Assembly: GCA_015494725.1 (NCBI GenBank)
Contig: WGAR01000117.1
Location: forward strand, 1 to 12,626
Length of the DNA stretch: 12,626 nt
Reading direction: 5' to 3'
DNA from: Thermodesulfobacteriaceae bacterium
GTDB lineage: Bacteria; Desulfobacterota; Thermodesulfobacteria; Thermodesulfobacteriales; Thermodesulfobacteriaceae
Below the pieces are notes generated by a model that saw nothing but the letters and a program-made list of their open reading frames with translations, ran no database searches and had not been told where the DNA came from. The position numbers and the translations under genes were made by a program. Positions 6,960-12,626 of the stretch are shown here, piece by piece (positions within the stretch are counted from its first letter, which is position 1; each line of letters starts with the position of its first letter).

Positions 6960-6977
6960 TTTGCCCCCGGGGCCAAA
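6960..6977. repeat. 18-bp imperfect palindrome upstream of the usp gene
   Basis: TTTGCCCCCGGGGCCAAA pairs with its own complement at 8 of 9 positions (only the fifth base from each end mismatches). It sits 12 bases after the tgpA stop and overlaps the -35 of the promoter candidate that follows. No T-run follows on either strand, so a rho-independent terminator is unlikely; an operator is possible. GC-rich palindromes arise easily in this composition. Confidence 0.4.
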
Positions 6978-6989
6978 GCCTGGTATGAA
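6961..6989 (+). promoter_or_regulatory. Weak promoter candidate for the usp-yacG-trxB-like-thiI-gloC operon
   Basis: TTGCCC (6961-6966) and TATGAA (6984-6989) are separated by 17 bases, each matching 4 of 6 consensus positions. It lies in the only intergenic gap (87 bases) between two strings of overlapping genes. An AT-rich stretch, AACTAATAATAG, lies at 6989-7000 just downstream. The leader to the ATG at 7036 would be about 40 bases. Confidence 0.35.
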
Positions 6990-7021
6990 ACTAATAATAG
7001 TCGGTGTTTTCCACTTCCGTA

Positions 7022-7027
7022 AGGGAG
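7022..7027 (+). promoter_or_regulatory. Shine-Dalgarno that fixes the usp start at 7036
   Basis: AGGGAG lies 8 bases before the ATG at 7036. Upstream in-frame candidates (TTG 6961, ATG 6985) lie over the promoter candidate and have no such site, so they were not used. Confidence 0.7.
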
Positions 7028-7035
7028 CAACGGGT

Positions 7036-7968
7036 ATGGAGCCCCGCCATAAGGTACTTTTGGCCTACGATGGGACCACGCCTTCCCGCCAGGCGGTGGC
7101 CTACCTGGATCGGGTCTTCGGACACCGGGAGGATTTCGGGGTGACCGTGTGTGTGATCGCGCGTCGGCCTCCCAGCTATCTGCTTCAGTCCGGAGGGGGG
7201 AAGAGTTTTCTGGAAAAGGAGGATCTCCTGGATAGGGCCATCTCCGAGAGCCTGGCCCAGGCCCGGGAGGTGGCGGAAAGGGGAAGGGCCCTCTTTTCGG
7301 TCCTTCCTCCGGAGGCGGTGGAGACCAAGGTCTCCCTTCAGAGCGGGGATCTGGCTTACGAAATCATCCGCGAGGCCGAAAGCGGTTATTACGATGCCAT
7401 TGTGGTGGGGCGCCGGGGTCTTTCGCGGGTTACCCAGGGGTTTATGGGCAGTGTTTCTTATAAGCTGGCCCAGCACGCCCGGGTACCGGTGTGGATGGTG
7501 GCCGGAAAGGAGTGGAACCACCGAGTGCTGGTGGCGGTGGATCTGGGGGAGCCCGGATTCCGGGTGGTGGATCACGTGGCCTATACCTTTGCCCGGGATC
7601 CACGGGTGGAGATCACCCTGCTGCATGTGGTTTATCCCTGGGTGGGGGCCGAGCCCCGGACCCAGACCCTGAAGCGGGTGGCCCGCGAACTGGAGGTGAG
7701 CGAAGAAGAGGAGACCCGGGGCTTTTTCGAACGGGCCCGCAAACGTTTCGAGGAGGAAGGCCTCCCCTCCGAACGGGTGCGGGTAAAGATCGTACGCTCC
7801 ATTTTCGGCCCGGCCTCGGCCATCCTTCGCGAGGCCCGGCGTGAGGGGTACGGCACGGTGGTGGTAGGGCGGCGGGGTAGGGGCGGTTTTAAGGGACTCC
7901 TTCTGGGGTCGGTGTCCACCAAGATCATTTCCACCCTCAAGGACCGTGCGGTATGGCTGGTAAGCTAA
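7036..7968 (+). CDS. Universal stress protein, two tandem Usp domains
   Basis: Cytoplasmic nucleotide-binding stress protein; the family is linked to survival under starvation, heat and oxidative stress, but the specific role here is unknown. The 310-residue product holds two Usp domains: domain 1 (about 5-157, opening HKVLLAYDGT) and domain 2 (about 161-310, opening HRVLVAVDLG). Both keep the ATP-binding G-x2-G-x9-G-S motif, GRRG...GS at 125-139 and at 278-292, so both are predicted to bind ATP. Between the conserved parts, domain 2 has a charged helical insert (EVSEEEETRGFFERARKRFEEEG). The start is set by AGGGAG at 7022-7027. The end overlaps yacG by 16 bases. First gene of a five-gene unit, which could make the whole unit stress-responsive; that is inference. 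Confidence 0.92.
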   Translation: MEPRHKVLLAYDGTTPSRQAVAYLDRVFGHREDFGVTVCVIARRPPSYLLQSGGGKSFLEKEDLLDRAISESLAQAREVAERGRALFSVLPPEAVETKVSLQSGDLAYEIIREAESGYYDAIVVGRRGLSRVTQGFMGSVSYKLAQHARVPVWMVAGKEWNHRVLVAVDLGEPGFRVVDHVAYTFARDPRVEITLLHVVYPWVGAEPRTQTLKRVARELEVSEEEETRGFFERARKRFEEEGLPSERVRVKIVRSIFGPASAILREARREGYGTVVVGRRGRGGFKGLLLGSVSTKIISTLKDRAVWLVS

Positions 7969-8147
7969 CCCGGTGTCCGGTGTGCGGAAAACCGGTTTCC
8001 TGGGAAGAGAATCCCTATCGGCCCTTCTGTTCCCGCAGGTGCAAACTGGTGGATCTGGATCTCTGGCTCTCCGAGGAGTATCGTATTTCCGTACCCAGGG
8101 AAGCCCTGGAGGATGAAGCCGAGGAGGTGGAAGGTGGAGAGGTTTGA
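7953..8147 (+). CDS. yacG: DNA gyrase inhibitor YacG (zinc-binding)
   Basis: Small zinc protein; in Escherichia coli YacG binds GyrB and inhibits DNA gyrase. The 64-residue product is of normal length. Cys8, Cys11, Cys26 and Cys30 form the zinc site (CPVCGKPV, then FCSRRCKLVDLDLWL), and RRCKLVDLDLWLSEEYRI is the family hallmark. The C-terminal tail is acidic (EDEAEEVEGGE). ATG at 7953 lies inside the usp gene and overlaps it by 16 bases. Its own end overlaps the next gene by 14 bases. In many bacteria yacG sits with coaE; here it sits between a stress protein and a flavin disulfide reductase. Confidence 0.93.
   Translation: MAGKLTRCPVCGKPVSWEENPYRPFCSRRCKLVDLDLWLSEEYRISVPREALEDEAEEVEGGEV
8122..8127 (+). 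promoter_or_regulatory. Shine-Dalgarno that fixes the flavoprotein start at 8134
   Basis: AGGAGG lies inside the yacG coding region, 6 bases before GTG 8134. This near-perfect site favours GTG 8134 over the upstream in-frame ATG 8113, which has no comparable site, and gives a protein that starts directly with the FAD-binding strand. Confidence 0.75.
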
Positions 8148-9045
8148 GGTAGTCATTCTGGGTTGTGGTCCGGCCGGTCTTCAGGCAGCTATCCATGCGG
8201 CCCGGCGCAAGCTTCGCACCCTTATTTTCGGGCGTCTTGAGGCCAGCGCCCTCTTTCGAGCCCACATGGAAAATTACTTCGGGCTCCGGGGTAAGGTCTC
8301 CGGTGAGGAACTCCTGCGGGCCGGGCTGGATCAGGCCCTGCGTTTCGGGGCCGAACACCGTACCGAGGACGTGGTGAAACTGGAGATACGGGAGGAAGGC
8401 TTTCTGGTGGTTCCGGAATCGGGCCGGGAGATCCTGGCCCAGGCCCTCATTCTGGCCCTGGGGGTTAGCCGTCGCAAGAAGAAGATCCGTGGCGAGGAGG
8501 ATCTGGTGGGGAAGGGGGTCTCCTATTGTGTGGATTGCGATGGCTTCTTCTTCCGCGGACAGCCCGTGGCCGTGGTGGGGGAGGGGAGTGCCGCGGTCTA
8601 TGGAGCCCTGACCCTTTCCCATATAGCCTCCGAGGTCTTTCTGGTGGCCCGGGAACTCAAGGTTTCGGAGACCCTGAAGGAGGAACTTGCAGCCTCTAGG
8701 GTAAAATGGGTTCGCTCTCAGGCGGAGGAGGTCTTGGGGCAGAAAGAGGTGGAGGGTCTGAGACTTTCCGACGGTACGGTCCTTTCGGTAAAAGGGGTCT
8801 TTTTTGAGGAAGGGGCCCGGGGGGCTCTGGAACTGGCCACCTCTCTGGGGGTGGCGCTTGATCCGGAGAATATGCACTATATCCAGGTGGATCGCCGGCA
8901 GGCCACCAATATCCCCGGGGTCTTCGCCGCCGGGGATGTGACCGGCCCTCCCTTCCAGGTGGCCAAGGCCGTGGGAGAGGGCTGCGTAGCCGCTCTTTCG
9001 GCGGCGGACTATCTGGCGGAGAAGCGTCGGGCCCGGAAGTCTTGA
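8134..9045 (+). CDS. Thioredoxin-reductase-like FAD disulfide oxidoreductase with CVDC active site and no standard NADPH motif
   Basis: Predicted flavoprotein that passes electrons to a disulfide, such as a thioredoxin-like partner, in the cytoplasm. The 303-residue product matches thioredoxin reductase in size and order: FAD motif GCGPAG at 10-15, redox pair CVDC at 132-135 in YCVDCDGFFFRG, second nucleotide-binding domain starting VAVVGEGSAAV at 145, and the C-terminal FAD motif GVFAAGDVTG with QVAKAVGEG. Differences are marked. Classical enzymes have CATC and an HRRxxxR NADPH-phosphate motif; here the latter is VARELKV at 171-177, and the FAD-side GGQL loop is also replaced (EASALF). It may therefore use NADH, ferredoxin or another donor. 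GTG start with AGGAGG 6 bases upstream. The stop overlaps the TTG start of thiI, so the two are coupled. The family is secure; the donor is not. Confidence 0.85.
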   Translation: MERFEVVILGCGPAGLQAAIHAARRKLRTLIFGRLEASALFRAHMENYFGLRGKVSGEELLRAGLDQALRFGAEHRTEDVVKLEIREEGFLVVPESGREILAQALILALGVSRRKKKIRGEEDLVGKGVSYCVDCDGFFFRGQPVAVVGEGSAAVYGALTLSHIASEVFLVARELKVSETLKEELAASRVKWVRSQAEEVLGQKEVEGLRLSDGTVLSVKGVFFEEGARGALELATSLGVALDPENMHYIQVDRRQATNIPGVFAAGDVTGPPFQVAKAVGEGCVAALSAADYLAEKRRARKS

Positions 9046-10190
9046 GGGGTTATCGGGTCAGTTTTTCCGGAGAGATCGGGGTCAAGGCCCCGGCTACCCG
9101 ACGGGAGCTGGAAAATCTGGGCCTGCAGACGCTCCTTTCCCGGGCCGAGGCCCTGGGCATACCCCTTCGGGTGGAAAGGGAAGGGGGAAGACTCCGGGTG
9201 GAGCTCCCGGATGAGCATGAACGTCTCCTCCGGACCCATCCCGGTCTGGGGCGCATAACCGAGCTTTTCGCGCCCTCGGCCGAGGAACTGCTTTCGCCGT
9301 CTTTCTGGGAAGGGCTTCTCCCTCCCCGGCCCTTTACCTTCGTGGTGTATGTCCCTCCGATCCGCTCCCGGGAGAGCCTTTCCCGGCTGCTGCATCTCAA
9401 GGGTCGTCTGCTGGAGATTCTGGGAGATCTGGCCCGCAGGTATCTTTCCTACTGGGATAACCATCCTCCGGAACACCTGGAGATCCATCTCGAGGGCCGG
9501 GAGGGGGACCTCCTTCTCCTGCTTCGGCCCCGGCGAGGTCTCGGGGGGTTGCCGGTGGGAAGCGGAGAAAGGGTGCTACTTCTCTTTTCCGGCGGACCGG
9601 ATTCTCTTCTGGCGGCGGTGAGACTCCTTTGCCGGGGTCAGGAGGTGGCCCTGGTTTTCTTTGATGATGAAGTTCCCGGACGAGTGGAGAAGGTGAAGAC
9701 GGTGGCCCGGGAGCTGGCCTATTTTCTGCCCCGGGCCCGGGTGGAATTTTTCCGGGTAGGTTTTCGGGAGATCCAGGAATTTATAGGGGAAAAGGTTCCC
9801 CGGCGGGAAAGGTGTTTTTTCTGCAAGGCCTGTATGCTGCTGATCGCCGAAGAGGTGGCCCGCAGGGAGGGTTTTTCCGCGGTGGCCACCGGAGAGATCC
9901 TGGGAGAGCAGGCCAGTCAGACCCTTCCGGCGCTGCTCTTTACCGTGCGGGCCTCCAAAACCTACCCCCTCAGGCCCCTTCTGGGATACACCAAGGAGGA
10001 GGTCTTTCGGGATCTGAGCGAACTGGGGCTTTCGGCTGCAGCCAGAAGGAACCTTCCTCCCTGTCCCTTTGTGCCGGACCATCCGCGCACCCGTCCCCGT
10101 TCCAGGCCGGAGAAGGTTCTTCACCTGTGGCCGGAGATCCGAAAACGGGTTAAAAGCATAAGAAGGGAGATCCTTTCTTACGGAGGGTAA
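9042..10190 (+). CDS. thiI: tRNA 4-thiouridine synthase ThiI, rhodanese-less, with cysteine cluster
   Basis: Makes 4-thiouridine at position 8 of tRNA, using ATP to activate the uridine. The 382-residue product has the N-terminal ferredoxin-like/THUMP region (about 1-170, with SGEIGVKAPATRRELE at 9-24), the PP-loop SGGPDS at 183-188, and the adenylation-domain signatures TGEILGEQASQTL (283-295) and YPLRPLLGYTKEEV. Cys341 in CPFVPDHPRTRPRSR aligns with the conserved C-terminal Cys of the PP-loop domain. No rhodanese domain follows, so the sulfur-relay Cys of Escherichia coli ThiI is missing. Instead Cys258, Cys261 and Cys264 form CFFCKAC. Rhodanese-less archaeal ThiI proteins have a CxxC plus a distant Cys that bind an iron-sulfur cluster, and this protein fits that pattern. 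TTG start at 9042 overlaps the upstream stop (TTGA). A 2-base gap leads to the hydrolase gene. Confidence 0.88.
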   Translation: MRGYRVSFSGEIGVKAPATRRELENLGLQTLLSRAEALGIPLRVEREGGRLRVELPDEHERLLRTHPGLGRITELFAPSAEELLSPSFWEGLLPPRPFTFVVYVPPIRSRESLSRLLHLKGRLLEILGDLARRYLSYWDNHPPEHLEIHLEGREGDLLLLLRPRRGLGGLPVGSGERVLLLFSGGPDSLLAAVRLLCRGQEVALVFFDDEVPGRVEKVKTVARELAYFLPRARVEFFRVGFREIQEFIGEKVPRRERCFFCKACMLLIAEEVARREGFSAVATGEILGEQASQTLPALLFTVRASKTYPLRPLLGYTKEEVFRDLSELGLSAAARRNLPPCPFVPDHPRTRPRSRPEKVLHLWPEIRKRVKSIRREILSYGG

Positions 10191-10192
10191 AG

Positions 10193-10852
10193 ATGGCCGG
10201 AGATTATCTCCAGGTGGAGACCCTGGTGGTGGGGCCGCTGGCGGTGTGCTGTTATCTGGTCTATGACCCGGAGAGCCTGGAGGGGGTGGTTATCGACCCC
10301 GGCGGAGAGGCGGAGAAGATTCTGGCCCGGGTGAGGGAACTGGGGTTGAGGGTGAAATGGATCCTCGGCACCCACGGGCACGCCGATCACGTGGCCGCCG
10401 CCGGTGAAATCCGGCAGGCCCTGGGCGCCCCCTATGTTCTGCACCGGGCCGACGAGGAGTTCTTCGTACACGGTCCCGGGGCCGGGGTCTTCCTCTCCTG
10501 GGGTTTCCCCCCCAATCCTCCGGCGGATGAGACCTTCCAGGAGGGGCGGACCTTCTCCCTGGGCCCCTTCCACCTTCGGGTCCTCCATACCCCCGGACAT
10601 TCGCCGGGGTCGGTATGCTTTTATGACGACCGGCGCTTCCTCTTTACCGGGGATACCCTCTTTGTGGGGGCGGTGGGGCGAGGGGATCTTCCCGGAGGAG
10701 ACTATTTCCAGATGCTGCGTTCCATTCGCGAAAAACTCCTGGTCCTCCCGGAGGACACCGTGGTCTTCCCCGGGCACGATTACGGCGATCGCCCCACCTC
10801 CACCATAGGACGGGAGAAACGGGAGAATCCTTTTCTTAACGAGGAATTCTAG
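10193..10852 (+). CDS. gloC: MBL-fold metallo-hydrolase, YcbL/GloC-type (glyoxalase II-like)
   Basis: Cytoplasmic metallo-beta-lactamase-fold thioesterase of the YcbL class; family members hydrolyse S-lactoylglutathione or related thioesters, though the true substrate in an organism that may lack glutathione is open. The 219-residue product has all metal ligands: THGHADHV (His61, His63, Asp65, His66), His136 in HTPGHSPGS, Asp154 in FTGDTLF and His195 in FPGHDYGDRPT. The ending STIGREKRENPFLNEEF closely follows the YcbL C-terminus (STxGxERxxNPFL). VGRGDLPGGDY at 161-171 is also typical. GGAGG at 10182-10186 stands 6 bases before the ATG; the gap after thiI is 2 bases. Last gene of its unit, ending head-on against the dehydrogenase gene with the shared CTAG. 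I am confident of the class; the symbol follows the YcbL resemblance. Confidence 0.88.
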   Translation: MAGDYLQVETLVVGPLAVCCYLVYDPESLEGVVIDPGGEAEKILARVRELGLRVKWILGTHGHADHVAAAGEIRQALGAPYVLHRADEEFFVHGPGAGVFLSWGFPPNPPADETFQEGRTFSLGPFHLRVLHTPGHSPGSVCFYDDRRFLFTGDTLFVGAVGRGDLPGGDYFQMLRSIREKLLVLPEDTVVFPGHDYGDRPTSTIGREKRENPFLNEEF

Positions 10853-12156
10853 CTTCGTCCCACGCCCAGGTAGCGGAACCCCAGGGCCTTGACCGTCTCC
10901 GGCTCGTAGATGTTGCGCATATCCACCAGGTTGGGTTCGGCCATGATCTTTTTGATCTCCCCCAGATCCAGGAAGCGAAACTCGTTCCATTCCGTAAGGA
11001 TAATGAGCACGTGGGCCTTGCGGGCCGCGGAGAGAGGGTCCTCGGTGTATTCCACCCTGAGGTGCGGAAGCCAGCGTCGGAATTCCTGCATGGCTACCGG
11101 ATCGTAAACCCGTACCCGGGCCCCCCGGTTTACCAGCTCGGGAACCACACTCAGGGAAGGGGCCTCCCTGACGTCACTGGTATTGGGCTTGAAGGAAAGT
11201 CCCAGTACAGCCACGGTTTTGCCCTTCAGGGTTCCGCACAGGGCCTCGGCCTTTTCCACCGCTCGCATTTTCTGTCGCTCGTTTACCTCCAGCACCGCCT
11301 CCAGGATGCGCATGGGGCTTCCCACTTCGCGTCCCTGATGCACCAGGGCCTTTACGTCCTTGGGGAAACAGGAGCCCCCGAAACCCGGCCCGGGATTGAG
11401 GAACTTCCGTCCGATACGCGGATCGAACCCCATGGCGCGAGACACCACGGTCACATCCGCTCCCACCTTCTCGCAGAGATTGGCGATCTCGTTGATGAAA
11501 CTCACCTTGGTGGCCAGAAAGGCGTTGGCCGCGTATTTGATCATCTCCGCGGTCTCCAGATCGGTGATGATAAACGGGGTTTCAGCCAGGTAAAGGGGGC
11601 GATAGATGTCTTTGACGATGGCGATGGCGTAGGCGCTCTCCCCCCCGATGACCACCCGGTCGGGATGCATGAAATCCTCCACCGCCGATCCCTCCCGCAG
11701 GAACTCCGGATTGGAGATGATGTCCACAGCCACGTTGTTTTTCTTGTGTTTGTCGATGAGGCTTTTGATCCACCGGTTGGTCCCCACCGGAACGGTGCTT
11801 TTGGTTACCACCACCTTGTAGTCATCCAGGGCCTCGGCCAGGGAAAGGGCCACCTCCCGGACCTGAGAGAGATCCGCTGAACCGTCCGGAGCCGGGGGCG
11901 TACCCACACAGATGAAGACCACCAGGGCCTGTTTTACCGCTTTCTTGAGATCGGTGGTGAAGGAAAGCCTTCCGGCCTTCATGTTGCGCTGCACCAGTTC
12001 CTCCAGCCCGGGCTCGTAAAAGGGAATCTCCCCCTTCTCCAGCCGTTTAATCTTCTCCCGGTCCTTATCCACGCATATTACCTTCATGCCGAAATCGGCC
12101 ATTCCGGCTCCGGAGACCAGTCCGACGTAGCCTGTCCCGATGACCGCTATGTGCAT
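10849..12156 (-). CDS. UDP-glucose 6-dehydrogenase (UDP-glucose/GDP-mannose dehydrogenase family)
   Basis: NAD-dependent enzyme that oxidises UDP-glucose twice to UDP-glucuronate, the precursor of acidic surface polysaccharides; cytoplasmic. The 435-residue product is full length: NAD-binding GTGYVG at 7-12, CVGTPP at 83-88, TKSTVPVGT at 118-126, NPEFLREGSA at 149-158, the active-site stretch PGFGGSCFPKD with nucleophile Cys263, and the C-terminal UDP-binding domain opening VAVLGLSFKPNTSDVREAP. The NxD pattern and lengths favour UDP-glucose dehydrogenase over GDP-mannose dehydrogenase. AGGAGG with 5 bases of spacing precedes the ATG. It stands alone on the minus strand; no glycosyltransferases are in view, so its pathway is not set by context. 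The stop overlaps that of the metallo-hydrolase gene by 4 bases. Confidence 0.95.
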   Translation of the reverse strand: MHIAVIGTGYVGLVSGAGMADFGMKVICVDKDREKIKRLEKGEIPFYEPGLEELVQRNMKAGRLSFTTDLKKAVKQALVVFICVGTPPAPDGSADLSQVREVALSLAEALDDYKVVVTKSTVPVGTNRWIKSLIDKHKKNNVAVDIISNPEFLREGSAVEDFMHPDRVVIGGESAYAIAIVKDIYRPLYLAETPFIITDLETAEMIKYAANAFLATKVSFINEIANLCEKVGADVTVVSRAMGFDPRIGRKFLNPGPGFGGSCFPKDVKALVHQGREVGSPMRILEAVLEVNERQKMRAVEKAEALCGTLKGKTVAVLGLSFKPNTSDVREAPSLSVVPELVNRGARVRVYDPVAMQEFRRWLPHLRVEYTEDPLSAARKAHVLIILTEWNEFRFLDLGEIKKIMAEPNLVDMRNIYEPETVKALGFRYLGVGRS

Positions 12157-12285
12157 CTCTTCCTCCTCGTCCTCAAGCGAATTCAGGGTGAGCCCCGGGC
12201 TCGAGGTCTCCCCTTCGGGTGTAGGTTAAAATTTACCCCAAAAGACGACTCCAGGAAGTCCCGCGAAGGAGGCCCGGATAGTCAG
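12157..12285. other. Divergent intergenic region with GC palindrome and AT-rich island
   Basis: This 129-base gap separates two divergent genes and must hold both promoters if neither is read through. It contains a 13-base inverted repeat GAGCCCCGGGCTC at 12190-12202 (6-base arms, one central base) and an AT-rich island GGTTAAAATTTACC at 12224-12237, in which TAAAAT (12227-12232) could serve as a plus-strand -10 and TAAATT as a minus-strand -10. No convincing -35 is seen for either. AAGGAGG at 12266-12272 is the ribosome-binding site for the methyltransferase gene, 13 bases from its ATG, longer than usual. Confidence 0.35.
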
Positions 12286-12626
12286 ATGCCGGTAAAGGCC
12301 CGGTTTTATCGGTGTGAGGGATGCGGACTCCGGTTCCCGGCCCTGGAAGAGGTGGGGAAATGTCCGGCCTGCGGAGGCAGGGTGGTTCAGGTGGGGGAAA
12401 GGGAGTTAGAGACCGATGCGGAGCACCCCGCCGAGCCCCTCTCTCCGCCGTGTTCCGCGGTGCTGGAGAACCTGCGCAGCGCCTGGAACGTGGGGTCCAT
12501 TTTTCGCACCGCGGATGCGGCCGGATGGTCCCATCTTCATCTCTGCGGCATCACCCCCGCTCCGCCGCATCCGGGAATAAGCAAGACCGCCCTGGGGGCG
12601 GAAAGATGTGTGTCCTGGTCGTATCA
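12286..12626 (+). CDS. SpoU/TrmH-family RNA methyltransferase with N-terminal zinc ribbon (cut by the right window edge)
   Basis: Predicted SPOUT-class methyltransferase that transfers a methyl group from SAM to RNA, usually a ribose 2'-OH; tRNA or rRNA target unknown. Only the first 113 codons are present. The product starts with a small zinc ribbon, Cys10, Cys13, Cys26 and Cys29 (YRCEGCGLRF, then KCPACGGRV), a short acidic Pro-rich linker to about 56, then the SpoU domain opening VLENLRSAWNVGSIFRTADA at 59-78: Asn68, Ser71 and Arg74 fall at the motif 1 positions. PHPGISKTALGAE further on is also typical. The zinc ribbon is not part of the standard TrmH or RlmB layout. The ATG at 12286 follows AAGGAGG by 13 bases, and no other in-frame start lies near. 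SAM-binding knot and C-terminus are beyond the window. Confidence 0.85.
   Translation, partial: MPVKARFYRCEGCGLRFPALEEVGKCPACGGRVVQVGERELETDAEHPAEPLSPPCSAVLENLRSAWNVGSIFRTADAAGWSHLHLCGITPAPPHPGISKTALGAERCVSWSY

Noticed and set aside
6961..7035. Longer usp start or a tiny MKLIIVG leader peptide from ATG 6985
   Set aside because: No ribosome-binding site; it overlaps the promoter candidate, and the ATG at 7036 has AGGGAG at good spacing and fits the Usp domain start.
8113..8133. ATG 8113 as start of the flavin reductase
   Set aside because: GTG 8134 has AGGAGG 6 bases upstream and begins directly at the FAD-binding strand; the extra seven residues (MKPRRWK) add nothing to the fold.
6991..8877. 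Very long minus-strand open frame (628 codons) opposite usp, yacG and the flavin reductase
   Set aside because: Its product is Pro/His/Gly-rich with no recognisable motif, while the plus strand holds three clear families. It is a product of GC-rich codon bias.
1..12626. CRISPR array, insertion sequence, phage or defence genes
   Set aside because: No spaced direct repeats, transposase, integrase, nuclease or toxin-antitoxin motifs were seen on either strand.

Overview
The window is about 12.6 kb of bacterial chromosome, GC-rich by eye (G/C-heavy third positions, many CGG, GAG, CTG and GGG codons), densely packed, with short or negative gaps between genes. The gene set (rpsF-rpsR-rplI-dnaB without ssb between, a zinc-type S18, a rhodanese-less ThiI with a cysteine cluster, a divergent flavin disulfide reductase, a MoxR/DUF58/transglutaminase module) and the Arg/Glu-rich proteins suggest a thermophilic anaerobe. 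Thermodesulfobacteriota or a related deep lineage is my best guess; this is inference from style, not a search result.

Layout. (1) 1-1808, minus strand: tRNA-Val(CAC), then rpsF, rpsR, rplI and the 5' part of dnaB, which runs off the left edge. A promoter-like pair lies just before the tRNA, and a hairpin between the tRNA and rpsF looks like an S6:S18 autoregulatory leader. (2) 1870-6948, plus strand: a divergent promoter, then a cobalamin-binding radical SAM protein overlapping a MoxR ATPase, a DUF58 membrane protein and a TgpA-type transglutaminase; every junction overlaps, so this reads as one operon. (3) 6949-10852, plus strand: after an 87-nt gap with an 18-nt imperfect palindrome over a weak promoter-like element come a tandem universal stress protein, YacG, a thioredoxin-reductase-like flavoprotein, ThiI and a YcbL/GloC-type metallo-hydrolase, again overlapping or nearly so. 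(4) 10849-12156, minus strand: UDP-glucose/GDP-mannose dehydrogenase family, convergent with (3), the two stop codons sharing CTAG. (5) 12286-end, plus strand: the start of a SpoU-family RNA methyltransferase with an N-terminal zinc ribbon, cut by the window edge.

How they work together. Region 1 is translation plus replication. Region 2 is a membrane-associated chaperone/transglutaminase module of unresolved function, here with a radical SAM enzyme in front. Region 3 mixes stress response, gyrase control, thiol redox and tRNA sulfuration; the flavin reductase directly coupled to a ThiI with an extra cysteine cluster is the most suggestive functional pairing. I see no CRISPR array, insertion sequence, phage gene, toxin-antitoxin pair or defence system. 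Most of the window is housekeeping or conserved accessory sequence; the notable points are a probable leader RNA, a redox/thiolation gene pair with non-standard motifs, and the radical SAM link to the MoxR/transglutaminase module.
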